64,000 nucleotides of DNA, from positions 1,736,001 through 1,800,000 of the forward strand of contig NZ_CP048649.1 in NCBI RefSeq assembly GCF_010669305.1. Direction: 5' to 3'. A program made the translations under genes and the position numbers. Below the pieces are notes generated by a model, which was not told the DNA's origin, did not search any database, and saw only the letters and a list, made by a program, of their open reading frames with translations. The DNA comes from Aminipila butyrica (lineage in GTDB: Bacteria > Bacillota > Clostridia > Peptostreptococcales > Anaerovoracaceae). This document shows positions 27,468 to 37,410 of the stretch, piece after piece (positions within the stretch are counted from its first letter, which is position 1; every line of letters begins with the position of its first letter).

Positions 27468-28563
27468 TGAGCGGCCGAGCTTAGAACTGCTAAAGCGAGC
27501 CATTTTAAAAAACGGAAACATTCAAATTTTGGGAGAGTTCTTAAATGGAAAGGAAGCGCTGGAACAGATATCGGCGCTGAGACCTGATGTGATTTTCTCC
27601 GACATTGAAATGATGGAGTTAAATGGTATTCAGCTGGCCAAAAAACTCTTGCAATGGGAGGATGTGCAGGTGGTTTTTGTGACCGCTTATGAGCATTACG
27701 CATTGGAAGCCTTTGAAGTAGGGGCTGTGAATTACATCTTAAAGCCTGTTACTGAAGAAAATCTGAACCGTACTATTAGCCGTCTGCTAAAGAGGCATAA
27801 CGTTCAAAAACAGCCAGAAGAGCAGCAGAGAAAGAATAAGGTGGAGACACTGGGAGGCTTACAGGTGTATGGTCCTGGTGAAGAAGAGGCGATTGGCTGG
27901 CCTACTAGCAAAGCCCAGGAGCTCTTTGCCTATTTTCTTTGTCAACAGGGCAGACCCGTGGATAAATGGCAGCTATGTGACATTCTCTGGCCCAGCGCTA
28001 CACCGGAGAAAGCGAATCATAGCCTCCATAGTACCATAAACCGCATGAAAAAGACTTTGCGGGAAGCAGGTATGGAAACGGCTATCCGCTGTGTCAAAGG
28101 AAAGTATACCATGGATATGCAGGACTTCTGGTGGGATGGTGAGGAAATGATGAATTATCTCCAGCACAATCCCACGGTCAATTTGGAAAATGCCTATAGC
28201 CTTGAAAAAGTCCTAGACTTATACCATGGAGAACTCTTTGAGACGGAAGGCTACCTATGGGCGCTGGAGCACGGTGAACGCATTAATCGGGCTTATCTGC
28301 AAGGAAGGGAGAAACTGGCTGATTACTGCATGTCCTGCCAGCAGTATGAGCAGGCGGAAGACCATCTGGAAGCGGTGCTGAATCGAGAGCCTGCCAGTGA
28401 AGAGACGGTGGTAAAGTTGATGAAGCTTCATTACCTCACCGGCAATAAGGAAAAGCTGATTCGCTGCTACAGACGGTTAGAGGAGTATTTGATTCAAGAG
28501 TTGGCATTGGAGCCGAAAGCCTTTACAAAAGATTCTTATAAGAAGTTTTTAAATAAAATTTAA
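27442..28563 (+). CDS. Response regulator with SARP-like winged helix and bacterial transcriptional activation domain
   Basis: 373 residues. The receiver domain (1-118) has DDE at 8-10, phospho-acceptor Asp54 in IFSDIEMM and the Lys of LKPVTEENL. Residues about 135-225 form an OmpR/SARP-type winged helix (WPTSKAQELFAYFLC, NHSLHSTINRMKKTL), and about 255-370 a BTAD alpha-helical repeat region. This architecture partners with the LytS-type kinase encoded by the overlapping upstream gene. Target genes are unknown; no obvious autoregulatory site was seen. Confidence 0.9.
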   Translation: MLKAIIIDDERPSLELLKRAILKNGNIQILGEFLNGKEALEQISALRPDVIFSDIEMMELNGIQLAKKLLQWEDVQVVFVTAYEHYALEAFEVGAVNYILKPVTEENLNRTISRLLKRHNVQKQPEEQQRKNKVETLGGLQVYGPGEEEAIGWPTSKAQELFAYFLCQQGRPVDKWQLCDILWPSATPEKANHSLHSTINRMKKTLREAGMETAIRCVKGKYTMDMQDFWWDGEEMMNYLQHNPTVNLENAYSLEKVLDLYHGELFETEGYLWALEHGERINRAYLQGREKLADYCMSCQQYEQAEDHLEAVLNREPASEETVVKLMKLHYLTGNKEKLIRCYRRLEEYLIQELALEPKAFTKDSYKKFLNKI

Positions 28564-28574
28564 CAGCAAGCCTA

Positions 28575-28997
28575 TCATCTTAAAAGTGGCATAGAACCGG
28601 TTAGTTTGTTTACTTTCTTCCTGTTGCCATAAAGGGCAAGGCCTAAGTACATATAATCTTCCTCTGTAGTAATGGCTGCCTTTGCAATATATTCAGCATA
28701 TATATTGCAGCTTTGCGCAATATCAGAAAAGTCAACTACGACCAAATCAGTAAACTCCGGGGTGTGTAGCCGTTCTCGCAAATTTCTCAATATCTCTTTA
28801 TTTCCACGAAGCATGGTGACTGGAAGGGTAATAATACCTAAATGGGCTTGACCAGAGGCATCGGTTACATTTGAGCCAACCTTTTCAGGTATATGCTTGC
28901 CCAATGTGATTCCTAGAATAGCAGAAGTGTTTGCGACAATGCCAATCGGCAGTTCGGAATCGATAATCATGACACATTTCATAGTAGAATCGTTCAT
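28575..28997 (-). CDS. DUF2000 family protein
   Basis: 140 residues, soluble, with the family pattern KCVMIIDSELPIGIVANTSAILGITLGK at the start and LGLALYGNRKKVNKLTG at the end. The family is related to peptidyl-tRNA hydrolase-like folds by annotation, but its function is unknown. The gene overlaps the EamA transporter by four bases (ATGA) and is likely co-transcribed and translationally coupled with it. It converges with the response regulator gene with only 11 bases between them. Confidence 0.85.
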   Translation of the reverse strand: MNDSTMKCVMIIDSELPIGIVANTSAILGITLGKHIPEKVGSNVTDASGQAHLGIITLPVTMLRGNKEILRNLRERLHTPEFTDLVVVDFSDIAQSCNIYAEYIAKAAITTEEDYMYLGLALYGNRKKVNKLTGSMPLLR

Positions 28998-29902
28998 TCT
29001 TGAAGCTCCTTTTGTTTTATAGAGATTTTAAGTTCCGAAAGAAATAATCCCGCCAATGTAAACATAATGCCCAAAATCGCCATGCTGGTAATTGTTTCAT
29101 GAAGTACAATGACAGAAGTAATAACGGTTATGACTGGAACCATGTAAATATAGACACTGGTTTTTACTGCCCCTAACATTTTAATCGCAGAATTCCATGT
29201 TACAAAGCATAGAGCAGACGCTCCTAATCCTAAGAAGAGAATATTAAACCAATTGACTGGCTGGAGCAATTGCTTCAGGTTTGGTTCAAATCCAAATAGA
29301 AACAATGCGGGCAGCATAAACACCAGGCCATAAAAGAAAACTCGCCGGGTTGCTTGGATGGTATTATAATGAAAACCACTGATTTTTTTTGTCAAGACCG
29401 AATAGATGGACCACACTACTGCAGCTAAAACAGCCAATATATCTCCCAATGGATTCAGCTGTAAGTTACTGCTTCCGCTAAAGCTGAGGAGAAAAATACC
29501 GCTTACAGCAAGCATAAAACCTATAAAAAACTGTAATCTCAATTTTTCACCATCTAAAAACCTGTGTGCAAAGGCAGCAGTAAAAAATGGTGCGATCGAA
29601 ATGATGACTCCTACATTGGAGGCCAAGGTGTAAGTTAAAGCAATATTTTCGAGCAAATAATATAGTGTGACACCACACAAACCGGCGGCAGCAAAATACA
29701 ATTCCTGTTTTTTCTCTTTGACTTTCAACCAATGAGGGTATGCCATGAACAATACCATGAAACCGATGATGAATCTTAAGAAGAGTATTTCGATTGGTGA
29801 AAAGGCTTCCAAAAGTAGTTTTGTGGAGATGAAAGTTGTACCCCAAATAAAAATTGTAATAAATGCAAATAAATGTCCTGTAATTTCTTTTCTTCTATTC
29901 AT
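28994..29902 (-). CDS. EamA/DMT-superfamily permease
   Basis: 302 residues with ten hydrophobic helices in two homologous halves, the EamA layout (ITIFIWGTTFISTKLLLEAFSPIEILFLRF in the first, SALCFVTWNSAIKMLG and VPVITVITSVIVLHE in the second). Such permeases export or import amino acids, nucleobases or other metabolites. It lies 22 bases downstream of an AraC regulator and upstream of DUF2000, so it may be controlled by that regulator. Confidence 0.9.
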   Translation of the reverse strand: MNRRKEITGHLFAFITIFIWGTTFISTKLLLEAFSPIEILFLRFIIGFMVLFMAYPHWLKVKEKKQELYFAAAGLCGVTLYYLLENIALTYTLASNVGVIISIAPFFTAAFAHRFLDGEKLRLQFFIGFMLAVSGIFLLSFSGSSNLQLNPLGDILAVLAAVVWSIYSVLTKKISGFHYNTIQATRRVFFYGLVFMLPALFLFGFEPNLKQLLQPVNWFNILFLGLGASALCFVTWNSAIKMLGAVKTSVYIYMVPVITVITSVIVLHETITSMAILGIMFTLAGLFLSELKISIKQKELQE

Positions 29903-29924
29903 GAAAACCCTTTCTGCAAAAAAA

Positions 29925-30749
29925 TTAGTGATGAGTATCTTTAAAAATATTCATATACTGTTTTGGAGTCAGTCCGATAAACTTCTTAAAAAAATTGGAA
30001 AAGTGACTCTGATCGGCAAACCCTGTCTGTAAAGCCACATCTATGGGCAAAATACCTCGCTCCAACATTTTCTTTGCTTTATCAATGCGTATCGTTTCTA
30101 AATAGCTATAAGGAGAAATGCCTTTTTGCTTGGTAAAAGAGCGGAGAAGGTAGTATTTGCTGAGCCCCGTCAGCTCGCCAAGTTCATCTAGGGTAATATT
30201 CTCCATGTAATGCTTTTCTAAGAACTCACAGATTGTTTTTACTTCGACACTTTGCACGGTGTTTTCGAGATCTACGGTCTGTTCCGTGTATTCTTCTATC
30301 AATTGTTTTAAAAGAAAAAAGAAGATTTCTTCTTTTCTAAAATCTTTTTCTTCCGTCATCATCATTTGATGTAATTCTCGGAGGTCAGAAACCAATTCAC
30401 TACGAAAAACTACTGGTGGTGTAAAATAGGGTAAGTGCTCTTTTCCCGTTATTTCAAAAATTGTCTTGCTCATAATTTCTGATTGGATGTTGATACAGCG
30501 ATAATCCAGTCTGCTGTTGTCGAGTTGTTCACAAGTATGGTTATCCCGGGGATTAAATAGCAATAAATCGCCTGGCTCTATGGTGTACTCTTTATTCTTA
30601 CAGGACAAAAGACGTTGACCCTTTTCAACAAAGCCAATTACGTAATATTCATGAAAATGATTGGGGAATTTCTGCATAATTCCCTGAAAGTGATAGGCTT
30701 CTACTTTCAATTCAGCATCATACTTTACCGTTCTTATCTCTTGTTTCAC
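29925..30749 (-). CDS. AraC-family regulator with N-terminal cupin domain
   Basis: 274 residues starting at a GTG with AAAGGAGG 8 bases upstream. Residues 15-90 form an AraC-type cupin sensor (FPNHFHEYYVIGFVEKGQ, EPGDLLLFNPRDNHTCE). The C-terminal ~100 residues contain two HTH motifs (ITLDELGELTGLSKYYLLRSFTK and PIDVALQTGFADQSHFSNFFKKFIGLTPKQY). It leads the minus-strand run with EamA and DUF2000, a common arrangement of regulator and exporter. Confidence 0.92.
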   Translation of the reverse strand: MKQEIRTVKYDAELKVEAYHFQGIMQKFPNHFHEYYVIGFVEKGQRLLSCKNKEYTIEPGDLLLFNPRDNHTCEQLDNSRLDYRCINIQSEIMSKTIFEITGKEHLPYFTPPVVFRSELVSDLRELHQMMMTEEKDFRKEEIFFFLLKQLIEEYTEQTVDLENTVQSVEVKTICEFLEKHYMENITLDELGELTGLSKYYLLRSFTKQKGISPYSYLETIRIDKAKKMLERGILPIDVALQTGFADQSHFSNFFKKFIGLTPKQYMNIFKDTHH

Positions 30750-31026
30750 GAACTTGTCCTCCTTTCCTGAGGCTTTGATACTTAGTGTACCACAAGAGGC
30801 TATAACATTCTTGTATGATATTGCCTTTCATTTTAAAAGTTTAGTTACTTATATGGCTGTTTCTTGGTCGTCCATCCGTCGGTGGCGTATCTCTTAAATA
30901 GAGGAGCTCTTGTGAGTGTTTTGTGAGGAAAGCCAGGTACAATAAGACAGGGTATACTAGGCAAGGAATTTATTGCTGAAAAGTATACACAGGAAATATG
31001 AATAAAAGAAGAAGGAGGAAATGAAC
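30750..31026. other. Divergent intergenic region between AraC regulator and adhesin
   Basis: No ORF of note. The adhesin ribosome site AAGGAGG lies at the right edge. A TATACT at about 30951 could be a -10 box but lacks a -35 box at 17 bases. No riboswitch core was found. Confidence 0.4.
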
Positions 31027-34000
31027 ATGAGAAGAAGAGAAAGAAACCCAGCAGCACCCATTGCCTTTACCCTTGTACTGCTGTTGTTGTTCTCTCTGAT
31101 TCCGCCGCCCATAGCGTATGCGGATATGAGTGGAAAAGATGTGACGAATATTGTGACAGTGACTGCATCCAAAGTCTCTCAAGGCGGCGAGGAAATCACA
31201 GACGGAGTGCTGGACTATACAAAGGATATTGTAATCAGTTATTCGCTGGCATTCCCTGTACTAGGTGACAATCCCAGCAATACAGATCCAAGCACATATG
31301 TTGTAGGTGGGGATGGCTGTACAATGCCACTGCCTAATAACCTGGTTCTATCCAATACGGCGGCGCAAGAGGCAAAACAGGGCTCAGAGACAGTGGGAAA
31401 TGTCACTTTTGGGGGAACCAAGGCTGCAATTATATTTACAAATATTGTGAATTATGAAGAAGCAGATCCTCGTGAAAATTTTTCCGCTAATTTCAATGCT
31501 ACATTGAAATTGGATGAATCCCTGATTAAGGATGAAGGCGGTACCTACACCGTGACTATTCTGGATAAGGATTACACTATCGTGGTTCCAGCCAAGCCTG
31601 TTACGATCAACGGCAATAAAAGCGGTACTGTGGACTTAGCCAACAAAGTGGTGAACTGGAAGGTGAAAGTATCAGCCGTACAGGGAAGCACGGGACTTAG
31701 CATGAATGGATATACGTTTGAGGATGAGCTAAATACCTCAGATAAAGCGTATATTCCAGGCAGTTTTAAAATAGGTAAAATAGATGATAGGGATGCGGCC
31801 AGTCAGGTGGCTGATTCAAGCGTCTATGATAGTAACACTAAAAAGCTATCCTATGCGTTCACAGATGATACATATACAGGAGATAATTATATTTTTTTCC
31901 AAACAGCTATTCTAGACAGCATGCTTTACACGACGAACCAGCAAAATATCTCTAATACAGCAACTATTACTACTGGAAGTAGTATCGTTGCAAAAGAATT
32001 ATCTGGTAAGGCTGGATTTAAGATGAGCTGGATCACTAAATCAGGTAAAGTGGTAGATGGATCCCAGGGAAGTGATACAGAGTATAAGCCGGAGAATCGG
32101 CGAATCCAGTGGGAAATCACGGCTAATCCCAATTTTGCAGGAATCAATGGTGCAACCATAGCGGATCAGCTGCCAGAGGGTTTGGAATATGTTGATGGGT
32201 CAGCTACAGTTCAATATCGAACGACCTCATCTGCTGCTTGGAGCACGGTGGCCACTTCTGCTGCTGTTGTAAGTGCTACAAATCCCTTGATCTTTAATTT
32301 AGGAAATGATTTATCCGGTAAAGAGGTGCGGATTCTCTTCGAAACAAAGGTGATCAGTACCGATGAATCCTCAGAGATAAAAAACTTTACCAATGCTGCA
32401 TCCCTAAAAGGGACTGGAATCTCTGCACCAGGAGGTCTCAAAAGCGATGGTGTGACAGTGGGCATAGGTATGAAGCCTATTAGCAAGTCAGCAGGCTCAA
32501 GCTATGATAAAGCTGATCACAAAATCCACTGGACGGTGAATGTGGATACGAAGAAACAGACTTATGGAGGAAACCTCCGAGTGATGGAGCTACTGGTTTA
32601 TGCAAACAGTGCCTTTACTACGTCGGGAATCGAAATAGAATCACCTGAGGGAGCCACAGGTCTGACCACTATTACCAATTTAGATGTAAGTAAGCTGACG
32701 GCTTCTTACAATCAGCGGTATGTGACGAATTCTTTTATCGGCAGCGGGTTGAAAGTGACCGTGCATACGATAAAAGACAGCAGTGGAAAAGCAGTGGCTG
32801 ATGTGCTGGTAATCACGCAAGCGGATGAATCTGCGTTGGATTCTGCTAAAGCTCACAACTTCACCTATGATACCTTAATCACGAATCCAGATATCTACGC
32901 CTCCAATAATGGTGGCACGCTTAAAAACACAGCTACGCTTTTCAGCGATTCGTCTGTGATTACTTCGGCAGAGGCACAAAAAACTGTTTCCAGCGATATG
33001 CTGAAAAAGAGTGTGCTGAACGGTGGGTTTGACTACATCGATAAGTCTGCTACTTTTCGAATCGAAGTAAACAACAATGGCCTGACAGATGCAACTAGAG
33101 ATGAGACAACTGTTGACGGAACGGCACTGGGCAATCTGAAGGTGACCGATACGTTGCCGGCAGGCTGGGAGTTTAAAGAAATCTCTGGTTCAGCGTTTAT
33201 CCTTAAAAACAATTCGGGAAACGTGATTTCAGATTATTCCAGCATACTAACTTATGAGGGGATAACGAAAGGAACTGACAGCACACCGGAGGCCATGACC
33301 TTTATTTTCAAAAAATTAGATAAACCATATTGGATTGAGGTAAAGGCCGGTCCGAAGGAAGTGTTGCTGAATGACTACTTTGCCGAAAACCTTACTTCCA
33401 CCGCATGGAATTCAGTGGCTATGACCAATGAGCACTATTCGTCTAGCAGTAATCCGACTGATACGGCAAAAGTTACCATCATCAGTAAAATCTTGAGTAA
33501 GGTCTATGGAAAGGATATCCCGACAAAGGGCGCCTTGACTTGGACGGTAAACTATAAGCCGTATGAGATGGAGCACCTAGGGGAGTATATTACAGATAAG
33601 TTGCCAGCGGGCTTAGATCTTCGGCTAAATGCCCAAGGAAATTTGGACCTGGCCAACGGCAATATCACGGTGACGAAGCTGACACTGAAACAGGACGGTA
33701 CCTATGAAGATGGGGAGGCCTTAACGCAGGGAGCTTTAGCAACCTATATCGCCTATGATAATACAAAACGCATCCTAACCTTTACGCTGCCAGATACGCA
33801 TCAGGCGTATCGATTGATGTATGTGACTGATATCACAGGAAATCCGGGCACTAATCTGACCAACAAAGTGAGCTTGTATGGGAAAGACATAATGGCAGAA
33901 GAGGAAGAGCAAAGTTATGTGGTTGCACAAGCCGATGCCGATGCTACCTTCTTACGAGGCGGTTTGATTAAAATATCGAAGAAAGATATAAGCAGCAAAC

Positions 34001-36012
34001 TACTAACCGGTGCTGTGTTTACCTTGTATGCCAAGGATACCATGAAAATCATTAAAGAAGGTATCTACGATGCCCAGGGATTAATTCAGCTGAGGACCAT
34101 TACCCCGGGTGAATACATCCTGAAAGAGACTAAAGCACCGACAGGCTATAAGCTTACGGAGAAAGAATGGGCGGTATCCATTGTAACGGATTCGGCTACG
34201 GGAAAAGTAATCACCAGCATTGACGGCAATACAGATGGAAATGCACTCAAAACTTTGGATGTCGTAAATTTCCAAGAAGGAACGGTTGGTAACCTGAACA
34301 TTACCAAAACCGTAACCGGCAGCGAAGGAGAACAGGATAAGGAATTCGAATTTACTTTGAACCTAGGTGATAACAGCACCTACGATTATCAAAAATCAGA
34401 CGGCACTTCTGGAAAAATTCATAACGGAGAGAAGTTTACCCTGAAAGGCGGTCAATCCATCAATATTATGAATATCACAAAGGATATTAGCTACAGTGTA
34501 TCAGAAACAGACTATGCGGATGCAGGCTATGTGACATCGGCTACTAATGCAACTGGTTCTATCCAGGTAGATCAAACGGTCCAGGTGGCTTTTACTAACA
34601 GCAAGAACAGTGCCGGCCTGACTATCGGGAAAACTGTGGCAGGAAACAAAGGAGATCAGGAGAAGTCTTTCGATTTTACCTTGCATCTGACCAACTCGGC
34701 AGTAAACGTGGCCACTAGACCGTTCCAGTACGACAAGTATGATGGCACAGATAAGATTGGCGACGGAACCATTGTCAATGGAGGTACCGTTAGTCTGAAA
34801 CACGGTGAGACAATCACTATAGCTGATATTCCAGCAGGTACTGCCTACGGGGTGACAGAAAAGGATTACCGAGCGGATGGTTATTTGACAACGGCTGTGG
34901 GAGAGAACGGAACAATCACAGATGAGACCAAGAGCTATACGGCATCTTTTACTAACACCAGAGACATCGGTCAGTTGATGATTAGTAAAACGGTAACAGG
35001 CAACCAGGGTGATAAAAACAAAGAATTTAATTTTACGCTGTCTCTGATGAATACCTCTCTGGATGTAGCTGTTAAACTGTTTGATTATGTTAAGTCGGAT
35101 AGTGCTACTGGAAATACCACCAATGGGAGTATTGCCAGCGGCGGTATCGTTACTCTGGCTCACGGTCAGACCATTACCATAGCCGACATTCCGGCAGGTA
35201 CGGACTACACGGTGGCGGAAGAGGACTATACAGCAGTAGGCTATAAGACAACTGCTACAGGCGACCATGGTACGATTGTTATAGACGGCAATACTGCAGC
35301 CTTTATCAATGACAACCATAAAAGCAGCGGTGGAGGCGGTGGCGGTGGTACCACCACACCAGGCGGTGTAACGCCAGAAAAACCGTCCACCACACCAGGT
35401 GGTATTACTACAGATGAAGCCATCACGACTACAAAAGAGGCTATCACCACGCCAGAGGCGGTGGTTCCTGAGATCATTCCAGGAAGCATTAAGATTATCA
35501 AAGTGGACGGTGATAATACCTCAGATACGTTGGCAGGTGCAGTATTTGTACTGCTGAACGAAAATCGGCAGGTTGTCCGCACGCTGACTACGGATGGTAA
35601 CGGAGAAGCCCTGTTCGATGGCTTAGATGTAGGTTCCAAATACTTCCTGTATGAGAGAACGGCACCGAATGGATACAAGGCTAGCGAAAAGGTCTATTCC
35701 TTCCATCTCAGTGAGAAGAGTGGTAAGACTGCCTTAGAAATTCAGTTTAAGAATTACAGAAACGACAGCGTCAATATTTCAGAGATTGAAGATGATGATA
35801 TACCTTTAGGCTGGATTATTGAAGAAGAAGACATTCCGTTAGCACAGCTAATCGATGAGGGAGTTCCTACTGGAGCCCTGGACGATACGCCAAAGACAGG
35901 CAGAGAATTCATGGCCATGGAGCTGATGATGAGTTTGATGATTCTGTCAGCCATCGGTGCACTTCTTACCGAAGCTGTTCGGAGAAAGAAAGCAAAAATT
36001 ATTAATAAATAA
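31027..36012 (+). CDS. Cell-wall-anchored adhesin with Cna-B/SpaA-type domains and a TPKTG sorting signal
   Basis: 1,661 residues from ATG 31027, which has better ribosome-site spacing than the ATG at 31021. A signal peptide ends at IAYA. Residues about 25-950 carry repeated collagen-adhesin-like domains with phrases such as VVNWKVKVSA, IQWEITANPN, IHWTVNVDT and LTWTVNYKP, each followed by DxLPxGL. Next comes a SpaA/Cna-B domain (ISKKDISSKLLTGAVFTLY), three homologous repeats (34288-35316), a Gly/Thr/Pro spacer, and another Cna-B domain (IKIIKVDGDN). The C terminus has DTPKTG, a hydrophobic helix and RRKKAK. The sortase gene 30 bases downstream is class B, and the clostridial class B enzyme is known to accept (S/P)PxTG, so TPKTG is a plausible variant. 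Likely role: adhesion. Confidence 0.9.
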   Translation: MRRRERNPAAPIAFTLVLLLLFSLIPPPIAYADMSGKDVTNIVTVTASKVSQGGEEITDGVLDYTKDIVISYSLAFPVLGDNPSNTDPSTYVVGGDGCTMPLPNNLVLSNTAAQEAKQGSETVGNVTFGGTKAAIIFTNIVNYEEADPRENFSANFNATLKLDESLIKDEGGTYTVTILDKDYTIVVPAKPVTINGNKSGTVDLANKVVNWKVKVSAVQGSTGLSMNGYTFEDELNTSDKAYIPGSFKIGKIDDRDAASQVADSSVYDSNTKKLSYAFTDDTYTGDNYIFFQTAILDSMLYTTNQQNISNTATITTGSSIVAKELSGKAGFKMSWITKSGKVVDGSQGSDTEYKPENRRIQWEITANPNFAGINGATIADQLPEGLEYVDGSATVQYRTTSSAAWSTVATSAAVVSATNPLIFNLGNDLSGKEVRILFETKVISTDESSEIKNFTNAASLKGTGISAPGGLKSDGVTVGIGMKPISKSAGSSYDKADHKIHWTVNVDTKKQTYGGNLRVMELLVYANSAFTTSGIEIESPEGATGLTTITNLDVSKLTASYNQRYVTNSFIGSGLKVTVHTIKDSSGKAVADVLVITQADESALDSAKAHNFTYDTLITNPDIYASNNGGTLKNTATLFSDSSVITSAEAQKTVSSDMLKKSVLNGGFDYIDKSATFRIEVNNNGLTDATRDETTVDGTALGNLKVTDTLPAGWEFKEISGSAFILKNNSGNVISDYSSILTYEGITKGTDSTPEAMTFIFKKLDKPYWIEVKAGPKEVLLNDYFAENLTSTAWNSVAMTNEHYSSSSNPTDTAKVTIISKILSKVYGKDIPTKGALTWTVNYKPYEMEHLGEYITDKLPAGLDLRLNAQGNLDLANGNITVTKLTLKQDGTYEDGEALTQGALATYIAYDNTKRILTFTLPDTHQAYRLMYVTDITGNPGTNLTNKVSLYGKDIMAEEEEQSYVVAQADADATFLRGGLIKISKKDISSKLLTGAVFTLYAKDTMKIIKEGIYDAQGLIQLRTITPGEYILKETKAPTGYKLTEKEWAVSIVTDSATGKVITSIDGNTDGNALKTLDVVNFQEGTVGNLNITKTVTGSEGEQDKEFEFTLNLGDNSTYDYQKSDGTSGKIHNGEKFTLKGGQSINIMNITKDISYSVSETDYADAGYVTSATNATGSIQVDQTVQVAFTNSKNSAGLTIGKTVAGNKGDQEKSFDFTLHLTNSAVNVATRPFQYDKYDGTDKIGDGTIVNGGTVSLKHGETITIADIPAGTAYGVTEKDYRADGYLTTAVGENGTITDETKSYTASFTNTRDIGQLMISKTVTGNQGDKNKEFNFTLSLMNTSLDVAVKLFDYVKSDSATGNTTNGSIASGGIVTLAHGQTITIADIPAGTDYTVAEEDYTAVGYKTTATGDHGTIVIDGNTAAFINDNHKSSGGGGGGGTTTPGGVTPEKPSTTPGGITTDEAITTTKEAITTPEAVVPEIIPGSIKIIKVDGDNTSDTLAGAVFVLLNENRQVVRTLTTDGNGEALFDGLDVGSKYFLYERTAPNGYKASEKVYSFHLSEKSGKTALEIQFKNYRNDSVNISEIEDDDIPLGWIIEEEDIPLAQLIDEGVPTGALDDTPKTGREFMAMELMMSLMILSAIGALLTEAVRRKKAKIINK
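34288..35316 (+). repeat. Three tandem repeats inside the adhesin
   Basis: Units at about 34288-34605, 34612-34962 and 34966-35316, each about 106-117 residues, beginning with (I/L)xIxKTVxGxxGxxxKxFxFTL and ending with FTN or FIN. They resemble the DUF7601/pilin-type Ig repeats of clostridial surface proteins. The DNA has diverged between units, so the duplication is not recent. Confidence 0.75.
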
Positions 36013-36041
36013 CTAGATGAAGAAAAGAGAGGCGGTGTGAC

Positions 36042-36797
36042 ATGAAATTAAAAATTTTATCCATCGCCCTCTTTTTTATATTTATTCTCAGCGGAGCCTA
36101 TATTGTTTATCAACTGACAGAAGGCTATTTATTCTATCACCTAAACCAGCAGTGGAGTAAGTCTGTAGAAGAGTCCAGCAAAGACGAGGGGAATTCGAAA
36201 ATTTTAGCTAAATATCGAGATATCTATGAAGAAAACCCCGAGTTTGCAGGCTGGATTAGAATTAAAGATACAATGATGGATTATCCGGTAATGAAGCCGA
36301 TGGAGGACAATGATTTTTACTTGACTCATGGTCCCAGCGGGGAGCGAAGCAAATACGGCGCGATTTATCTGGATGTGGCCAGCGATCTATTCAATCAGCA
36401 GGGAAACTGGATTCTCTATGGACATTATTTTAAGGATGGCAGCATGTTTGGTATGCTGCAAGAGTATGAGCAGGAAGCTTTTTATAAGGAGCATCCGACT
36501 ATTGAATTTGATACCATTTATCAAGAAGGCACCTATGAGATTATTGCCGTCTTTTTATCGAAGGTGTATCAGCAGGATCAGAATATTTTTAAATATTACA
36601 AGTACACCGACATTCAATCCCAAGAGGAGTTTGAGGCTTATGTTCGGGGCATCAAAGAATTATCCCTGTATCCCACAGGCAAGACGGCATCCTATGGCGA
36701 TTCGTTGATTACTTTGTCCACCTGTGATTATTGGACAGAAAATGGTCGTCTGGCTGTAGTGGCAAAAAAGCTGGAATGTTCTGCAAAAAAGCAGTAG
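36042..36797 (+). CDS. srtB: Class B sortase
   Basis: 251 residues with one N-terminal membrane anchor (about 4-25). Catalytic residues are visible: His in NWILYGHYFKDGSMF, Cys in LITLSTCDYW and Arg in NGRLAVVAKK. The motifs PEFAGWIRI and DYPVM are typical of class B enzymes. It cleaves a sorting signal and joins the protein to the cell-wall peptide. Its position 30 bases after the adhesin, with a strong GAGGCGG site, makes the adhesin its likely substrate. Confidence 0.92.
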   Translation: MKLKILSIALFFIFILSGAYIVYQLTEGYLFYHLNQQWSKSVEESSKDEGNSKILAKYRDIYEENPEFAGWIRIKDTMMDYPVMKPMEDNDFYLTHGPSGERSKYGAIYLDVASDLFNQQGNWILYGHYFKDGSMFGMLQEYEQEAFYKEHPTIEFDTIYQEGTYEIIAVFLSKVYQQDQNIFKYYKYTDIQSQEEFEAYVRGIKELSLYPTGKTASYGDSLITLSTCDYWTENGRLAVVAKKLECSAKKQ

Positions 36798-36876
36798 AAT
36801 AGATATAAAGAAGAGGAGATATGAAAGCGGGTGAGGCTGAATCAGCTTTAGACCTGGACAGATGAAGGAGGACAAG

Positions 36877-37410
36877 ATGATACGCAAAGCTGTAGAAAGA
36901 GACCTCGCAGGAATTGCCGGTATCTATGAGGCTATTATTGATCAAGAGGAAAAAAATGCTGCCAGCATAGGCTGGAAGCGCGGCGTTTATCCAACGGAGG
37001 ATACCGCCCGCCAGGCCCTGAACCGGGGGGACTTGTATGTGATGGAGGCGGATGGGCAGACTATTGTTGGATCAGCTATTATCAATCAGGTTCAGGTTGC
37101 GGAATATGCAAACTGCCCTTGGCAGTATCCCGCAGCAGAGAAGGATGTTTTAGTGTTGCATACGCTGGTGGTGGATCCGGCTCAGTCAAAAAACGGCTGT
37201 GGACGGTCTTTTGTAAACTTCTATGAGGAGCTGGCCAGAGAGGCGGGCATTCGCTATTTACGCATGGATACCAATGTCAGAAATGAAGTAGCTCGAGCCT
37301 TTTACCGGAAAATGGGGTATAAGGAGCCGGGGATTGTATCTTGTGTGTTCAATGGTATAGAAGGTGTGCAGCTTGTCTGCCTAGAGAAGAAATTGGAGGA
37401 AGTGATATGA
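36877..37410 (+). CDS. GNAT-family N-acetyltransferase
   Basis: 177 residues from ATG 36877, preceded by AAGGAGG; an upstream ATG at 36862 contains that site and is rejected. The acetyl-CoA motif is visible as VLHTLVVDPAQSKNGCGRSFVNFYEELA, followed by LRMDTNVRNEVARAFYRKMGYKE. The substrate is unknown. It overlaps the following dioxygenase gene by four bases. Confidence 0.88.
   Translation: MIRKAVERDLAGIAGIYEAIIDQEEKNAASIGWKRGVYPTEDTARQALNRGDLYVMEADGQTIVGSAIINQVQVAEYANCPWQYPAAEKDVLVLHTLVVDPAQSKNGCGRSFVNFYEELAREAGIRYLRMDTNVRNEVARAFYRKMGYKEPGIVSCVFNGIEGVQLVCLEKKLEEVI

Noticed and set aside
34501..35319. Long minus-strand reading frame of 272 codons
   Set aside because: It is antisense to the repetitive part of the adhesin, has no ribosome site, and its length follows from the regular codon use of the repeats.
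35326..35470. Short Gly/Thr/Pro-coding repeats that could suggest a repeat array
   Set aside because: They are the low-complexity spacer of the adhesin; there are no regular repeat-spacer units and no cas genes.
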